Shown here: positions 21,777 through 33,835 of the stretch, piece after piece
Numbering within the stretch: the stretch's first letter is position 1
Layout of the letters: each line of letters begins with the position of its first letter
Source of the DNA: Rhyacophila brunnea
Taxonomy: Eukaryota; Arthropoda; Insecta; Trichoptera; Rhyacophilidae
Direction of reading: 5' to 3'
Assembly (NCBI GenBank): GCA_022495005.1
Contig: JAGYXB010001854.1
Span: forward strand, 1-64,000
Length of the DNA stretch: 64,000 bases
Position numbers and translations under genes: made by a program
The notes under the pieces: generated by a model
What the model was told of the DNA's origin: nothing
The model's database searches: none
Seen by the model: the letters and a program-made list of their open reading frames with translations, nothing else

Positions 21777-22155
21777 CCCTAGCCTGAGGGCCCGTTTCAG
21801 GATGTGGGGGCCATGGTGTAGGTACACCGAGTGCAATAGACAAAAGACCGATAAACGAGATATAGGGCTGTGTTGTATTGAGTAGGTTGTTTATAATTTA
21901 AAGGCAATAATACTTTTTTTGTCCATTTTCAATTAATATGTTGGAACCTAAATATGAAAATACCAAAAATTTGCAACATTCTGCGAAAAGAACGACTACA
22001 CCCACTACGGTGGTGGTGTAAATCAAAAGAACATTTTTTTCGGTGGAATTCGGAATAAATATTGTATTGTTGTTTTAATTTAATAAAACGTAATTTTTTT
22101 TTAGTACTTATTCCACTTTTATTAAATAGATTAGGACCGGTTTCGTCCGCCTCAG

Positions 22156-22187
22156 AGGGACATTTTCAACTAGTTGAAAATGTCCCT
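22156..22187. repeat. Perfect 32-bp palindrome
   Basis: AGGGACATTTTCAACT is followed directly by its exact reverse complement with no spacer. It is preceded by GGACCGGTTTCGTCCGCCTC, a wording I associate with repeat-element ends. It may be the collapsed centre or joined ends of an inverted-repeat element. Confidence 0.95.
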
Positions 22188-23665
22188 ATGTATATCGCCA
22201 TGTATTGTGAAAATATGCCACTGATATAACGCTTGCAACTGACTTCAGAAGAGACAGATCAAGTCTACTTAAGTTTTTCTAGTGCATACATATTTAATTC
22301 GACTAATTTAATAATTAAAATGTTTTATTAATATGTTTTGTTGAAATCACACGTAATAGTAATATTTATTGGTAGTAAGATAATAATATTATGAGCGTTT
22401 TTATTTTTGTATGTATTGGTCAGTTGTTTTAAATAAAAACATACGCAAGATACCTACATACTGTATTACAATATTATCGTATAATAATTATTTTAAAAAA
22501 ATAACTTTAGAATCGCCATTAAGCAGTGTATTATAATTTTGGTTGGTCCATGGTTAAGTAATATTTTTTTAATTTTTTAGGCAGCGGGAGGAGGCGAATA
22601 CCCCACTATTTTCAATAGACACTCCGCACTTTTATTTAAGTTTAACTATCCACTAGTGGTCATAATTACTAGAATCGTTAGATATTAAGAAATGCCGAAT
22701 CTGAATATTATAGCAAACATTGGATTCCCCAGATCCCCAATTAATGAGGTGCAGTTCGCGACAGCAAATCATCCAGGCCACGGTTCAGTGATGAGGTTCT
22801 GACCAGGCGCCCTGTGTGCGCCTGATACCGACTTGTACATTATTATAACAATCAAAAGATATGTTAAGATGAGAAATAACATTCTTATTCCTACTTATGT
22901 TTTCAGAATGTGAATTAAAGGCGGAACGCCCAAATGAGGAGCCAGTGCCTCAGGCGTTGGACTACTAGAGCTGCCATCATTTATTCAAGAATTAATGTAT
23001 ACGGAAAGCGAAAAGATGCTATTAGCTTGGACCCTATCGGACCGTCCGACGTGGAACGTGAAGATCTCTTCACAATAAGCCAGCTCAAACATCAAAACTC
23101 GTCTCGCTCTAATGTGTCGAATACCTCGATGTGACGTCATCGTTATTCACAAAACACACGTTGCTAAATGGAGTTCCGTAGATTGGTCGAATGCAACATT
23201 TTAGTTTGAAAAAAACATCTGGGGGCACATGCAACTATTTTCACCGGACATGCGGCGCAGGTATAATCCCAAAATGTCGCACTTCATCATTCAATTTTGG
23301 CTTGGCGAGTGACGTCATTGTCCTCGAAAGGCCTTGCTATACGCACATAAGAAAATTTCATTTTGCGCTCAGTTTTGATTTATGACTATTATCCCGGACG
23401 AGATGATTTTCGATATGCGACTGGGCTAAGAGTTCGTTAGTATTGAATTAGCTTTGTTTTGTGTTGCTTTTTTATAATATCATTTACATTTTTTTATTTT
23501 TGTTAGTTCTCCGTGCTCCTCTCCCCCATGGGCATTTTTTTATTAAAAAAGGGAGTTAAAACTCAATGTCAACATAAAGTCAATGTACACTTTGGGGGTT
23601 CGATTTGGCAAGTCTGTATTTGTGGTGTACTTTCATTATAATATATTAACATTACAGTGGTTATA
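22188..23665. other. No supported gene; weak repeat traces
   Basis: AT-rich DNA with a moderately GC-rich part at 22590-23400. The segment around 23090-23215 (ATGTGACGTCATCGTTATTC, then ACATTTTAGTTTGAAAAAAA) resembles 25990-26100, so both are probably pieces of one repeat. The 66-codon frame at 22934 is unrecognised. Confidence 0.4.
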
Positions 23666-23797
23666 TACAAGCATTCTGAAAATGGTGTAAGTATTTGAAT
23701 TATAGCTATTGACATGTGTGTATATAATACGGATTGATAATTCAACTTGAAGTACTGTATAGTTCACACAAATGTTGTTACTTTGTGCGTCCGTTAA
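23666..23797 (+). repeat. 130-bp direct repeat, left copy
   Basis: Runs from TACAAGCATTCTGAAAATGG to TTGTGCGTCCGTTAA and recurs at 24814-24943 with few differences. The two copies bracket a fold-back element exactly: the left copy stops where the element's GGGGGACATG begins. Confidence 0.9.
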
Positions 23798-24404
23798 GGG
23801 GGGACATGCTCGTCGAAGGTCAAAATTGAGTTTTTATTGTATTTTCAAACCATGATCCTGGACACTCCTTAAACGAGATAATCTATTTATATAATTTTGA
23901 AGCCTTATTATCCTTTATAGTTATTTTAAACATTTGATGAATAAAGTATTTTTGTTACATAAAATAGTATTCTTTTAAACCTCTCGCTCTAATGTTTTAG
24001 AATATAGTCATAACAAAAGTGGTGTTAAGATTTTTTACATTTATTAATTTTTAAACGCATTTACCATAGGAGATAGGATATTATATTGATAATCTCTGTG
24101 ATCCCAAATTTGACAAGAATTAGGCATTTTATTATTCATCGGCAAGATTAACACATTTTAAGATGATTCTAAAGATATTTATTATAAGTATGTCACCATT
24201 CAAGTGTGATAAACATCTTATGAATAATGATTGCTTTATAATAATTATTGACCTAAGAATAGGTAGTGTTTTTTTGAAATACGCCATTTCTTTTGTCATT
24301 CCCTAGTGGTTAAGCTACAACATACGGCCGTAGCCATAAATTGACAAACTATAATTCCGTAGTGGAAGTAAAATTATGTTAACGCGCGTGTTTGAACATG
24401 TACC
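23798..24404 (+). repeat. Copy of a ~0.6-kb repeat family (family A), left arm of fold-back
   Basis: Matches the reverse complement of 52085-52675 and the direct sequence of 63195-63760. Shared words include AATAGTATTCTTTTAAACCT, AATCTCTGTGATCCCAAATT, ATTAGGCATTTTATTATTC and AACATACGGCCGTAGCCATA. It ends GCGCGTGTTTGAACATGTAC. No open frame is conserved. It is probably a non-autonomous DNA element. Confidence 0.75.
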
Positions 24405-24435
24405 TAACCGAATTTTTTTTTATTTTTTTTTAAAC

Positions 24436-24714
24436 GGTACATGTTCAAACATCGCGTCAATATCATTTTACTCCCTAAATTATAGTTTGTCAATTTATGG
24501 CATATTTGTAGGGGCAATGACAAAAGAAATAGCGTATTTCAAAAAAACACTACCATTCTTAGGTCAATAATTATTATAAAGCAATCATTTTCATAAGATG
24601 TTTATCACACTTGAATGGTCATAGCTTATAATAAAATACCTTTAGGTGTTAACTTTATCCCGGACGAATAATTTTCGCCTAATTCTGTCAAATATCACAG
24701 AGATTATCAATTTG
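24436..24714 (-). repeat. Family A copy, truncated, right arm of fold-back
   Basis: Starts GGTACATGTTCAAACAT and runs backwards through the same sequence as 24404 to about 24083, with small gaps. It is separated from the left arm by a 31-bp A/T-rich spacer. A transcript would fold into a hairpin with arms of roughly 280-320 bp. Confidence 0.8.
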
Positions 24715-24813
24715 TTTTTGTCCAAATTTATCTTTTTTTAAATTATTAGTTGGTTTCCGCAAGTTATGTACCGAAATATGAGTTTAAAAGAGTAACAAAA
24801 TATTAACATTAGG

Positions 24814-24943
24814 TACAAGCATTCTGAAAATGGTAAAGTATTTGAATTATAGCTATTGACATGTGTCTATATAATACGGATTGATAATTCAACTTGAAGT
24901 ACTGTATAGTTCACACAAAAACTCAATTTTGTGCGTCCGTTAA
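24814..24943 (+). repeat. 130-bp direct repeat, right copy
   Basis: Matches 23666-23797. Near its end the first copy's AATGTTGTTAC is replaced by AAAACTCAATT. Confidence 0.9.
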
Positions 24944-25360
24944 TATTAATTTATGCAGGTGCAAATTCTATTCTTGCAGTAACCAGTGGCAAATCGTAAC
25001 AATCTGCAATGCAGGACGCATGCTCTGGGAAACAATGGATATGTTCAACGCTTCTCACGGTGATGCAACGCGGCATCTGTAAAAATAAGGACAATAATAT
25101 AATACATTTAGGAATCTCAATACCAGTATTGATAATAACCGGTATCCCGGTATTCAACGATACCAAAATACCGACAGTTTCCGTATTAATAGAGTAGAGA
25201 AAATGAGGGGAAAAAACTATACAATGGCTGAATCAACTGAGTAAAGTATCAACCGAGTAAAGTGATTTCTCTGCCTACCAGAGGCACCTAGCGGAAAGAT
25301 ACGAAGCTTGCGATTTGAGACATTTTTTTGATAATTTACAATTTAAACTGTATTAATTAA
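24944..25360. other. No gene seen
   Basis: Short unremarkable stretch. Around 25125-25170 there are several overlapping GGTAT/ATACC words (AATACCAGTATTGATAATAA, CCGGTATCCCGGTATT) but no element could be defined. Confidence 0.45.
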
Positions 25361-25819
25361 TAAATATAATATGTATCTGAAAACATTAAAATGAAAAATA
25401 TTTTTTATAATATTAAGTCAAAGATAAACTTACGATTTAAAAAAATATATAAAATGTGATTTTTTTAAAGGATCCCATCTATTTGATGGTCATATTTATT
25501 ATTAAAATGTAGTTTAATAAGTTTTCTATAACGCCATGAAGAGATTTTTGACTAATTCACAGTTTTAATATTTTTTTATATTTATTAATAATATCAATTT
25601 TTATAAAAGTAACAATGTGTATAACTTGAAATCCTTTTTATTTATTTTATTTTATTTTAATAATGTATACCTATGACCATAAAATAATATGTAATAATAA
25701 GTTGGGATCCTTTAACAAATTCACATTTTATACAATTTTTTGAAATTGTAAGTGGTTTTAACTTAAAATAAAAAAATATTTTTATTTTTAATGTTTTCAG
25801 ATACTTACTTACATATTTA
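25361..25819. repeat. AT-rich inverted-repeat (MITE-like) element
   Basis: The left arm (25361-25485) from TATCTGAAAACATTAAAA is matched in reverse by the right arm (25705-25819), which ends TGTTTTCAGATACTTACTT. GGATCC also pairs across the arms (25471 and 25707 regions). It has no coding capacity. Confidence 0.65.
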
Positions 25820-27081
25820 GTAGGTTAAGACTTCACCTTATCGAAAAATCTACAATACATTATTTTAACCTCAACTTGGATTGAATATTTTTTGAAGGAT
25901 AAAAAAGCTCTTTCCCAACAGATTTTTCTTTTATCTTATGCAAAAAATCTCAGTGTCGTTAGCCGGCTTGCACATCTAAACTCGCCTCGTCTGCAACATG
26001 TCGATTACGTATATGTGACGTATCGTTATTCATAAAATACACCTTATCTTATGGACCTTCGCACACTGCTGGAATGAAACATTTTAGTTTGAAAAAAACA
26101 GCTAGTGCCGCTTGCAACAAATTTCATGTAACTGTCTGTAGGTCGTTCACCGCACACTAACGGTCGGCCATTCCAGTCTAGCCGATTATCGTATCTTATC
26201 CATATCTACGTCAAAAATGGTAGATAAGCACAACAACATTTACTTCGTTAAATAAATTGAGAAATATCCATGTTTTACTTCGTGATACTAGTAGATGTGC
26301 CTAATTGATGGATGAACTCTATATTTTTGCCTTTTTTGGCGTTTGACGACTGACGTTTCGAGTGGTTATGCGCGTACCTGTCGCTAGGCGCCTATGACGT
26401 GCGCAGTCGAATATGCAACATGCATGCGACATCCTTACAAGGTGATTTATGGCTGTGCCGCAGACGAGACGATTAGATGCGCGAGCCGGCTTATAGGTAT
26501 GGCGCAGTTAGTTTTTTTTCGATTGTTTTTAACGTATACCGGTATTAAAACTTTCGTTTGTTATTGCAACCCCTAACACAGGGCACACGTTATATCGATA
26601 ACATTATTTTATTGTCGAAAGTTAAATATATTAAATTAGTAAAGACAATAAATGTGAACACGTCAACGATGACATTGTCAATGTGAAGGTATCTTTATAT
26701 AGATATTTTTAACTTAATGCATAAATAAAGTCAAATTTTGTTTACAGTTCGTTAATATTCAAAATTATTTGAAATTAATAATTGTGAGTTTAACATATTA
26801 TTATTAGATTATTTGAATCCTACTCGGGCCAACATTTTTTTGATATATATATTTCATTAATCATTAGATCTACATTTTTGAGGTTTTTCTTTTTTTCCTT
26901 TTGTCTGTATATTCAGTAGGTAAGTATTGAATAAATACTGGTAAAGGGTCTGAGATAACCTCTCATTTATAGTATGTTATTAATTTAGTGTACATAAATT
27001 GAGAAAAAAATACCCAAAGTAAAATCGATTGGACAAAGTTATCCAAAAGAGACATAATTTTAATATAATCGTTATTTTTAC
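25820..27081. other. No supported gene; GC-richer patch
   Basis: 26000-26580 is GC-richer than its surroundings and shares ACATTTTAGTTTGAAAAAAAC with 23190-23215. The 60-codon frame at 26394 is unrecognised. If the signal-peptide gene at 27178 is real, its later exons should lie here on the minus strand, but I could not identify them. Confidence 0.4.
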
Positions 27082-27178
27082 CTTCGATTAAACCCTCCTT
27101 CGGTGCTTCGACGGGTTGAGCTGAAGCCCAGTAGACTAAAGCTACTAAGAAAACTGTGAAGTAAAACAGGAACTTCAT
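27082..27178 (-). CDS. First coding exon of a putative secreted peptide (gene A)
   Basis: The minus strand reads MKFLFYFTVFLVALVYWASA, a textbook signal peptide (positive N-terminus, about 15 hydrophobic residues, small residues before the cut), then QPVEAPKEGLIEG. The codons for GLIEG run into G|GTAAAAA, a good splice donor at 27081, after which the frame becomes unlike coding sequence. A mature peptide probably continues in an exon further left. The exon shares its opening MKFLF and overall design with 33752-33835 on the same strand 6.6 kb away, suggesting a small tandem family of secreted peptides. Function is unknown; salivary, antimicrobial or cuticular roles are all possible. A chance hydrophobic frame cannot be excluded. 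Confidence 0.55.
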
Positions 27179-29110
27179 TTTTATGTACTGGTAGTAAAAA
27201 CATCAAATCTTAAATCAGTTAAGTCTAAACTGAGTATGGTAATGTCATTCAATTGCAATTGTTTTTTATGCTAAATTATCGTATAAAAAGTGTTTATCAA
27301 AGGTTTAATGACTTTAAGACATGCGATCATTTTTATCTATTTGCATTTAAAAATTAAATGTGTACATACACAGTATTTGCAAACAGCATTAAATTAACAA
27401 CTATACTTAACCAAGATAATATTATGACAAATAGGTAAATTTAGCTTACAGAAGAGAAGTAGGTATGCTGCTTTGTCTCTATATCATTACAACTAAGGGA
27501 ACTAATTAAGAAAAATCGTGGTTGCGATGAATAAGTGGTAGTATCCGCTTTCGAGATCGTGATTCGTGTATTCGATTCGGTGTCAGAATATTTCACATCT
27601 TGTTTTTTCAATGTGTATCTGCCATCCGGGGGATGGATTTATTCATTTAGCAAGTGGCTAAAGACCGTTTCCGGAAAAAAATATGCAGTAACAAACCTCT
27701 TCTTGTTCTCTTTCTCCTCTGTTGGGATTGTAAAGCCAATAGAGAAAATATGTGAAACCACTGATATCGTATCGTACGTATACTCGTAAGACACTATTCA
27801 ATTATTATAATACTAAATGTTCCTACTCACCAAACCTGTAGAACCTGCCAACGAAATCACCATATTTTTGTCTTGTCAAAAATTAATCGGTCTAATTTTC
27901 CGGAGTCAAAGTGATAATCTCCATTAGCCATTTAATATCATGAAAGAACAATTTTACATATTGGGGATCCCCCAAAAAGACAAAATTCAATAAAATTATT
28001 TTAAATAACAATCTTGCTTTTTTCTTTGCAAACGCACTAGTCTTTCATAGAAATCCATTATTTTAGCATTTATGTCACTCTCTTTTTGACAAAGTGAGAA
28101 ACTGCGATATTTTCATTCTTCTATCCTAAACAGTCTGCGTGTACTAACAACAAAACAATAACGTCGTCTCTTTGACCACCTTAATGATGTACCTACTTAT
28201 GGCATTTAGCAAGATATTGTGTGCCTTTGCGATTACAAGATTGGATTAAATGGATTTGACGTTACATGAAAATAAACCTGATGGATTTGGCCACAATCGA
28301 AAAATAGATCCATAGTAAGTTTTTTTAACATTTTAGTGTTAAACTTTGCTAGTTCTAAAAATCACATAATGTCAAACACTCTCAAGAGAGTGATCTGGCT
28401 TTGCCAATAATTTTTTTAGAGTTCATTCGCAGTATGGATGTTACAAATGAAAAATATAAAGAATAATAAATATCATTTTATTTTTAATCGAGGCAATTTA
28501 ATTTTAGAATAATTGAAACCAATTATTAACATAAATATTTTAGTAAATAATAATATTCCATTTTTTGTAAATAAAATTATTTTGCAAAGATATTAAAAAC
28601 AAAACATTTAATCTATTGATCCTTTCACTTTATCCATTTTTAGAACAAATTTTTAAAAATATATATTTTTTTAAATCTTTCTCAATAACTCTTACGTCGA
28701 TTTTGAAGCAATGGTCCCGTATATGCATTTTTTTGTTAGCTCTGTAGTCCGTTGTGGTCGACTGCCTCCAGAAGAGATATAATATTTATTAGGTATGTGC
28801 ACTCAAAATAAAGATTAATTAGATTGGTTGTTCATAACAATCATAACATACTCATGATCTAAGTTCTAATGCCTACTATCATTAAACAAATTTTCCTGTA
28901 AGATTTTGTCACGTGCCTAGGTACTTGCCGCATTTTATCAGCAAAATAATCAAATTAGTGTTAAAACAAATAAACTGTTATCACCTGCACACGTGGATTT
29001 ATATTCATATGGATTATATAGATCTCGTAAAAATATCCAATTCGTGGAGACACCTGTGCTTTAGACAGTAAATTAAAACTGTTATTTAGCTATATTATAT
29101 TATATATTTT
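27179..29110. other. No supported gene
   Basis: AT-rich. The frame at 27535-27789 has moderate complexity (YLPSGGWIYSFSKWLKTVSG) and no family resemblance I can name. It is open upstream of its annotated start and might be a decayed exon. Confidence 0.4.
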
Positions 29111-29325
29111 TACCATGTCTGATCCATAGATTGGAGGTTTGTAATAACAGTTTTTTTTTATGAGAAATGGATAGTAGCCACTTTCTTAACCTAGTAAGTA
29201 TATTATACTCTGACTCCAAACACACATTCAAAAACAATATGTGTATTTACCAGACCCAGGATTCGAACCTGGAGCTCATGACATTATAAGCCGACGCATT
29301 AGCCACTTGGCCATCGTATTTATAA
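29111..29325 (-). mobile_element. tRNA-derived SINE
   Basis: On the minus strand the head reads like a tRNA, GGCCAAGTGGCTAATGCGTC (A-box region) and GGTTCGAATCCTGG (B-box, matching the GGTTCGANTCC consensus), giving an internal polymerase III promoter. A tRNA-unrelated body follows, ending ATCAGACATGGTA. A second copy with the same body is at 49049-49266. A functional tRNA is unlikely because the anticodon arm does not pair and the body is shared. Confidence 0.8.
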
Positions 29326-30984
29326 ATACAAGTTTTTTTTATAATTACATTTACATAAGAAAATATAGAATTGCTTATTTCCTAGCATTTTATTACTTAA
29401 TTATTTATTTTTTTATTTAATTATCATGTAAATTGTACGTGAAACATTTCACCGTAGCACAGCTGTTCGCCGTAAGCTTTTGTATTGAAAAGAGATGATC
29501 GTATACCATACGGTCTCTAAATCTATTAGATTTGAGGCAAGGGATGGTGTGATGAGGGGTAGGTAATGAATAGAATCAGAAGGTTTTGATGCGTATAAAA
29601 GTAATTCCCCAAATTTATTATCCCTTAACACAAATTACAAATTCAAATTACAGCTAGTACAATACAAAGTTTATAAATTAGATTTACGACGATAGTGTTT
29701 GTAATACAAATTATTTTAACGTTGAAGCGAGAAGCGTGTGATTAAGACGAACGAATTTAAGTTACTGATCTATTGTTGGATTGCAACATCTGTTTTTATA
29801 TTGAAAGTAGACAAAGAAAATGCTATCCACGGCGTGGGTAAATTATTGTTTTTGTTCCCACACTGCGGATCGCTTCCTGGAATTTTGTCTGCGAAATTTG
29901 ATTAAAATACAAACGTTATCAATCCAACAATGGATTTCTCACGACACAATGACAGGAATGCACTATTTACTCGTTCATTCCTGTGATGCGACGAATGACA
30001 CCCGACACGTAAGTATTTCTTCGGCCGGCGGAAAACTATCATATGTCCGTTCGCACGGCAGCGTTTTGCTGATTATTAAAATATTGAATAAAATATATTA
30101 AAATATTGTGATTATAAAAATGTTGTAATTTTTAGGTTTTCTTAACTGTCTTAGCTGCTATCTACACATTGCACTGTCTGCGGACTCCTTCCACCCTCAG
30201 ATTCAATATGAATATTAATTAAAGTTTCAAAGCTGATTTTGGCAAAATTCATTAATTCAAGAATAAAAACCTAATATAACCTAACCTAACAAATAATCCA
30301 ATATATCGGCTATTTTCAAAATATGTTTGCTGCCGACTTTTTGTAAAGTGTAAACCGACAAGAACCGTGTTTTATTTAGACATGAATTTTATGTCTGTAC
30401 TATACAACCGAAAGAAGTTGGGCAGTCTTTAATATACGGCCATATATTTCCGATACAATATTTCACGGTGAAGTGTGATACGGCGAACTGCATGCGTACA
30501 AGTTTCCGGACACGATTAGTGACGATGGTGACTGGTAATGGGAAAAAAACGCATGGGGTTCAACTATGTGCGGTGGATAGTGTGCTTTATACTGGAAGTA
30601 GTTAACAAATTCTCAATTTAAAGAACCCAACTATATATTCCAGAATGTAATATATATTTATCATACATCTTTTCTTTAAGTACACAGAGGTAAAACAATA
30701 ATGTCAGTAAATATAAAACACTTTGAATAATTAACCGAAATATATAACCTCTAGCCATCTCATAGAAATTCCTATCGGAATTACCCCAATCCACGTTATT
30801 TTCATTTTAAAACTAAAATTAAAGTTGAATGCGGCCTATAAATCTGAATATGTTGCTAATCCAATCATTATAATATTTTAGTCAGACTGTGTTAGGTTAG
30901 GTACCTAGGTATATGTTTGGCTTATATATTTTCTTCTTTCTGGGTAAATATATTGTTATAGGTGAGATCAAAATAATATATACA
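29326..30984. other. No confirmed gene; one possible exon and a MITE scrap
   Basis: A frame from 29820 (MLSTAWVNYCFCSHTADRF) reaches CGACAC|GTAAGTATTT at 30009-30010, a near-perfect splice donor, but the protein is unrecognised. At 30220-30345, GATTTTGGCAAAATTCATTA through AATATATCGGCTATTTTCAA matches the interior of the MITE at 46135-46301, so this is a partial copy of that family. Confidence 0.4.
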
Positions 30985-31205
30985 AGATTGAAAAGCCTTT
31001 TTAATTGAATTTCATAAAAATAGATAGGTAAGTATATAATTTTAACGTTATATTTATAATAGTGGCCATATTAGCGAATAAGTAATTAATGCAGTCGAAA
31101 AAAGGTTTAGTTATTATTTGTACAAGTATCATTAACTTTTGAGGCGATGATATATCATGCGCACGTGCACGTACCAAGAGTGCATGTTCCTACAATTTTT
31201 TCGAC
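30985..31205 (+). repeat. Repeat family B, diverged copy
   Basis: Shares AAAAGCCTTTTTAATTG, the TTTCATAAAAAT segment, TCGAAAAAAG, TTAACTTTTG and GTGCACGTGCACGTA, in the same order, with 57830-58060. Not coding. Confidence 0.6.
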
Positions 31206-33464
31206 AACTGTAATAATTAGAACAATCCAGCGGTACGCACGTAACTGCGATTGTAATACTGCATGACCAAGAATAATAATTATTCTTGCCGCTAGTTGCT
31301 AAATTTGTCCCACAGTACCTACTGAACTGTAGGAACTGTAAAAAAGTATACTTACAATGTTTAATTAAATTATAAATGTTATTTTAGTGTTGCGGATACA
31401 TAAAAGTCGACGAAATTCAACCATAAAAAGATATTAGAAAAATACGAATACTGTCGCCAATCTGTAATATTATAAATTCCTACGTCATTATCATCATGTC
31501 AAGTCAGCACGGATTTTTTTTATTAATACTTGTACATTTTCTGCGGTTAAATTTATGTTGGTCTGTATTAGGTTTTTTTGGCTTTGGCTATGGTTTATGG
31601 TTTATTATTTCTTCGTGCAGTGGCAATTACTGCCACGGCAGTCTCCTGACGCCATATTGTTTTGTGTACAGTATTCGTTACACGTCAATTTTTGATCCAT
31701 TTTGCATAGTGACGTTACCACAGTCCCAGAATAGTCCCAAATGTACTTTTTCTTCAACCGGTCCTGCCCTCAGACCGATTAAGAACCTTTGTTTGGCTAG
31801 CTCAGTACTATTTGGGAGAGGGTGGTCAACTAAAGTTCTTGTCTGACACCTTTAGAATACACTACGACGATATTATTTAACTTTATAATGTTTAAAGAAT
31901 CACCACCTAGTAATAGGTAGGCGTCTAGGTCGTTAATTATTTAATTAACCTCAAATTTTAATTTATTTTCGTAAATATATACGCGAATGTCAGAAACAAC
32001 TGATTATCTGTCACTTTCTTTTGTATCAGATATTTTTCGTAAAATACTTCACAGATTATTTTCAAAATAAAAAAACTTCTTGCAGTAATATTGTTTAAAT
32101 TATTTATTAAATTAATCTCAATAGATAAATTTATTATATTTAATTGTTTATCAAATATCTTAACACTATAATTTATTTACTAATAAATTAACAATAATTA
32201 TTTATATAAACTTATGTTTTATTTACTTAATTTTATTACATAAAACTATCTATATTTATTTTTACATTTAACTAAATTTATAGGTATGACTGCGCGCTTA
32301 TTGTATTATTAAGGCACCGACTATTGAGATTGAAAACCGGTTGTCATGCGCAGCTGATGATGAGTGATCTCATCGTAAGATGATGCAATTGTTTACATCG
32401 AACGCGGGATAATCGTCACGATTACGATATATTTACTTTAAATGCCTTTCGAACACTAGTCGTGGCAAGGGCTTTCTCGCAGAAAACAAATAAATGCATC
32501 AAATGCACCACTATTTACGCAGTTAAATCTCGTATATTCTTCCCGAGCGAATATTTTCAACTTTTTTCCGGCAGAGGAACCAACACAACCTTCCTCTGCA
32601 GATTATACTTTCCCACTCCCGAAATAAAAATTTTAAATTAAGATCCTGGACGCTATCGGAAAAATGACAACATTTCTGGCAAATCATAGTCCAGTTAAAT
32701 GATGACATTCTTGTTTAATTTTATACTGATGCCCATTGGTCAAAAGTGTCTTCGTATTTGACCAATTGAATGCTATAAAAATGTCATCATTCTACTAAAG
32801 ATTTTACATTGCCCAAAATAGATCAATTTCGTTATTGATTATTTTTATCCTCTCTCGCGCGGATTAAAAATATTACGTATATGTACGTAAAATGATTTTA
32901 TATAATGCAAAGAAGATTATAGTTATAAACTAGCTTTAGTTTACAGCGTTTAGCTATTGATATCGCATAAGTTATTTACATGAAATGGTTTATGTTTAAC
33001 CTTAAACTTTAGACTTCTCAATTACTCACATTTTACTTACAAGACCGTTTGGTCTATCTGAAAGAAATCATCCATAGTTCACTCTGAGTGGCTGTGAGCC
33101 GCTCAGACTGTACTATGGGACTCATTACATAGTTGTTATAGCTTTGTTTAGAGGCAGGCCACGTATTTTTAAGTAAAAATCGACATTTAAGGTCGGACCG
33201 AAAAGTTGTGACGTCACAAATTTATTAAAAGAAAATGTCGGCTGATGGCACACATTTTAAGGCCGTGTCAATAGGTTACTTGTGTAAAAAATAATAAAAG
33301 CTTTATTCAATTTTATTGAATAATAAGTACCTTATGTCGTTTATTCACTTGATGCGGATGCCTTCGGGTCGAGAAGAGGAAACAGAAAAAACGAGGACAA
33401 TAAAATCTGTCATTCTCATCATATTTTATCTTAACAAACAGTCATGTCTTTATACTCAATATAG
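31206..33464. other. No supported gene
   Basis: The 116-codon frame at 31496 (MSSQHGFFLLILVHF) is hydrophobic at its start and unrecognised. TGACGTCACA with the following 60 bases (33210-33270) resembles 50085-50150 inside the long inverted repeat, so a shared repeat is present there. Confidence 0.35.
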
Positions 33465-33531
33465 ACCTCATTTTAGAGCGGATCTAGAACGATTCGGCGA
33501 CGAGACAACTGGGCGCTACGCAATCGAATAA
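33465..33531 (+). CDS. Candidate terminal exon (weak)
   Basis: After a pyrimidine-containing stretch ending ATATAG (possible acceptor at 33463-33464) the frame reads PHFRADLERFGDETTGRYAIE and then stops at TAA 33529-33531. AATAAA follows about 10 bp later. The codons are markedly GC-richer than the surroundings. No upstream exon was identified with confidence and the peptide matches no family I know. Confidence 0.2.
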
Positions 33532-33751
33532 AATTAGAAAATAAATATACGTTCGTGATTTATATGTTCACTTAAAATATACATTTAATATTTATATTAT
33601 GGTTTAATAATTGGCGATGGTTTAAATATGCACACAAAAATTAGGATATAAAAAACAAGACTTAAAAATTAGGAAGTTCCAACGAGAAGAGAGTTATTTT
33701 TTTTTATATGAAGCGTCGAACAAAATATTTCTCAATCCGCAATAAAAAACA

Positions 33752-33835
33752 TTATGACACACCATTGTTTGGATTAGCAGTGGCTAAGCAGACTACTGCT
33801 ATAACGAAGAAGGCAAAGAAAAATAAGAATTTCAT
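33752..33835 (-). CDS. Putative secreted peptide, signal exon (gene B)
   Basis: The minus strand reads MKFLFFFAFFVIAVVCLATA, a signal peptide, followed by NPNNGVS and TAA. It parallels gene A (27082-27178) in the MKFLF start, the length of the hydrophobic core and the small-residue cut site. A splice donor may lie within AATG|GTGTGTC, in which case the 27-residue reading is only the first exon. A TATAAAA box sits about 100 bp upstream (33933-33939, minus strand). The two exons look like paralogues in tandem. The mature product is not identifiable. Confidence 0.5.
   Translation of the reverse strand: MKFLFFFAFFVIAVVCLATANPNNGVS

Noticed and set aside
29250..29325. Possible tRNA gene
   Set aside because: The B-box is good but the anticodon arm does not pair and the flanking body recurs at 49 kb, so it is a SINE.
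30270..30295. CCTAACCTAAC, insect telomere-like repeat
   Set aside because: Only two to three units and not an array; also seen singly near 30890 and 46225.
31496..31846. 116-codon secreted protein
   Set aside because: Hydrophobic start but composition follows the AT-rich background and no homologue is recognised.
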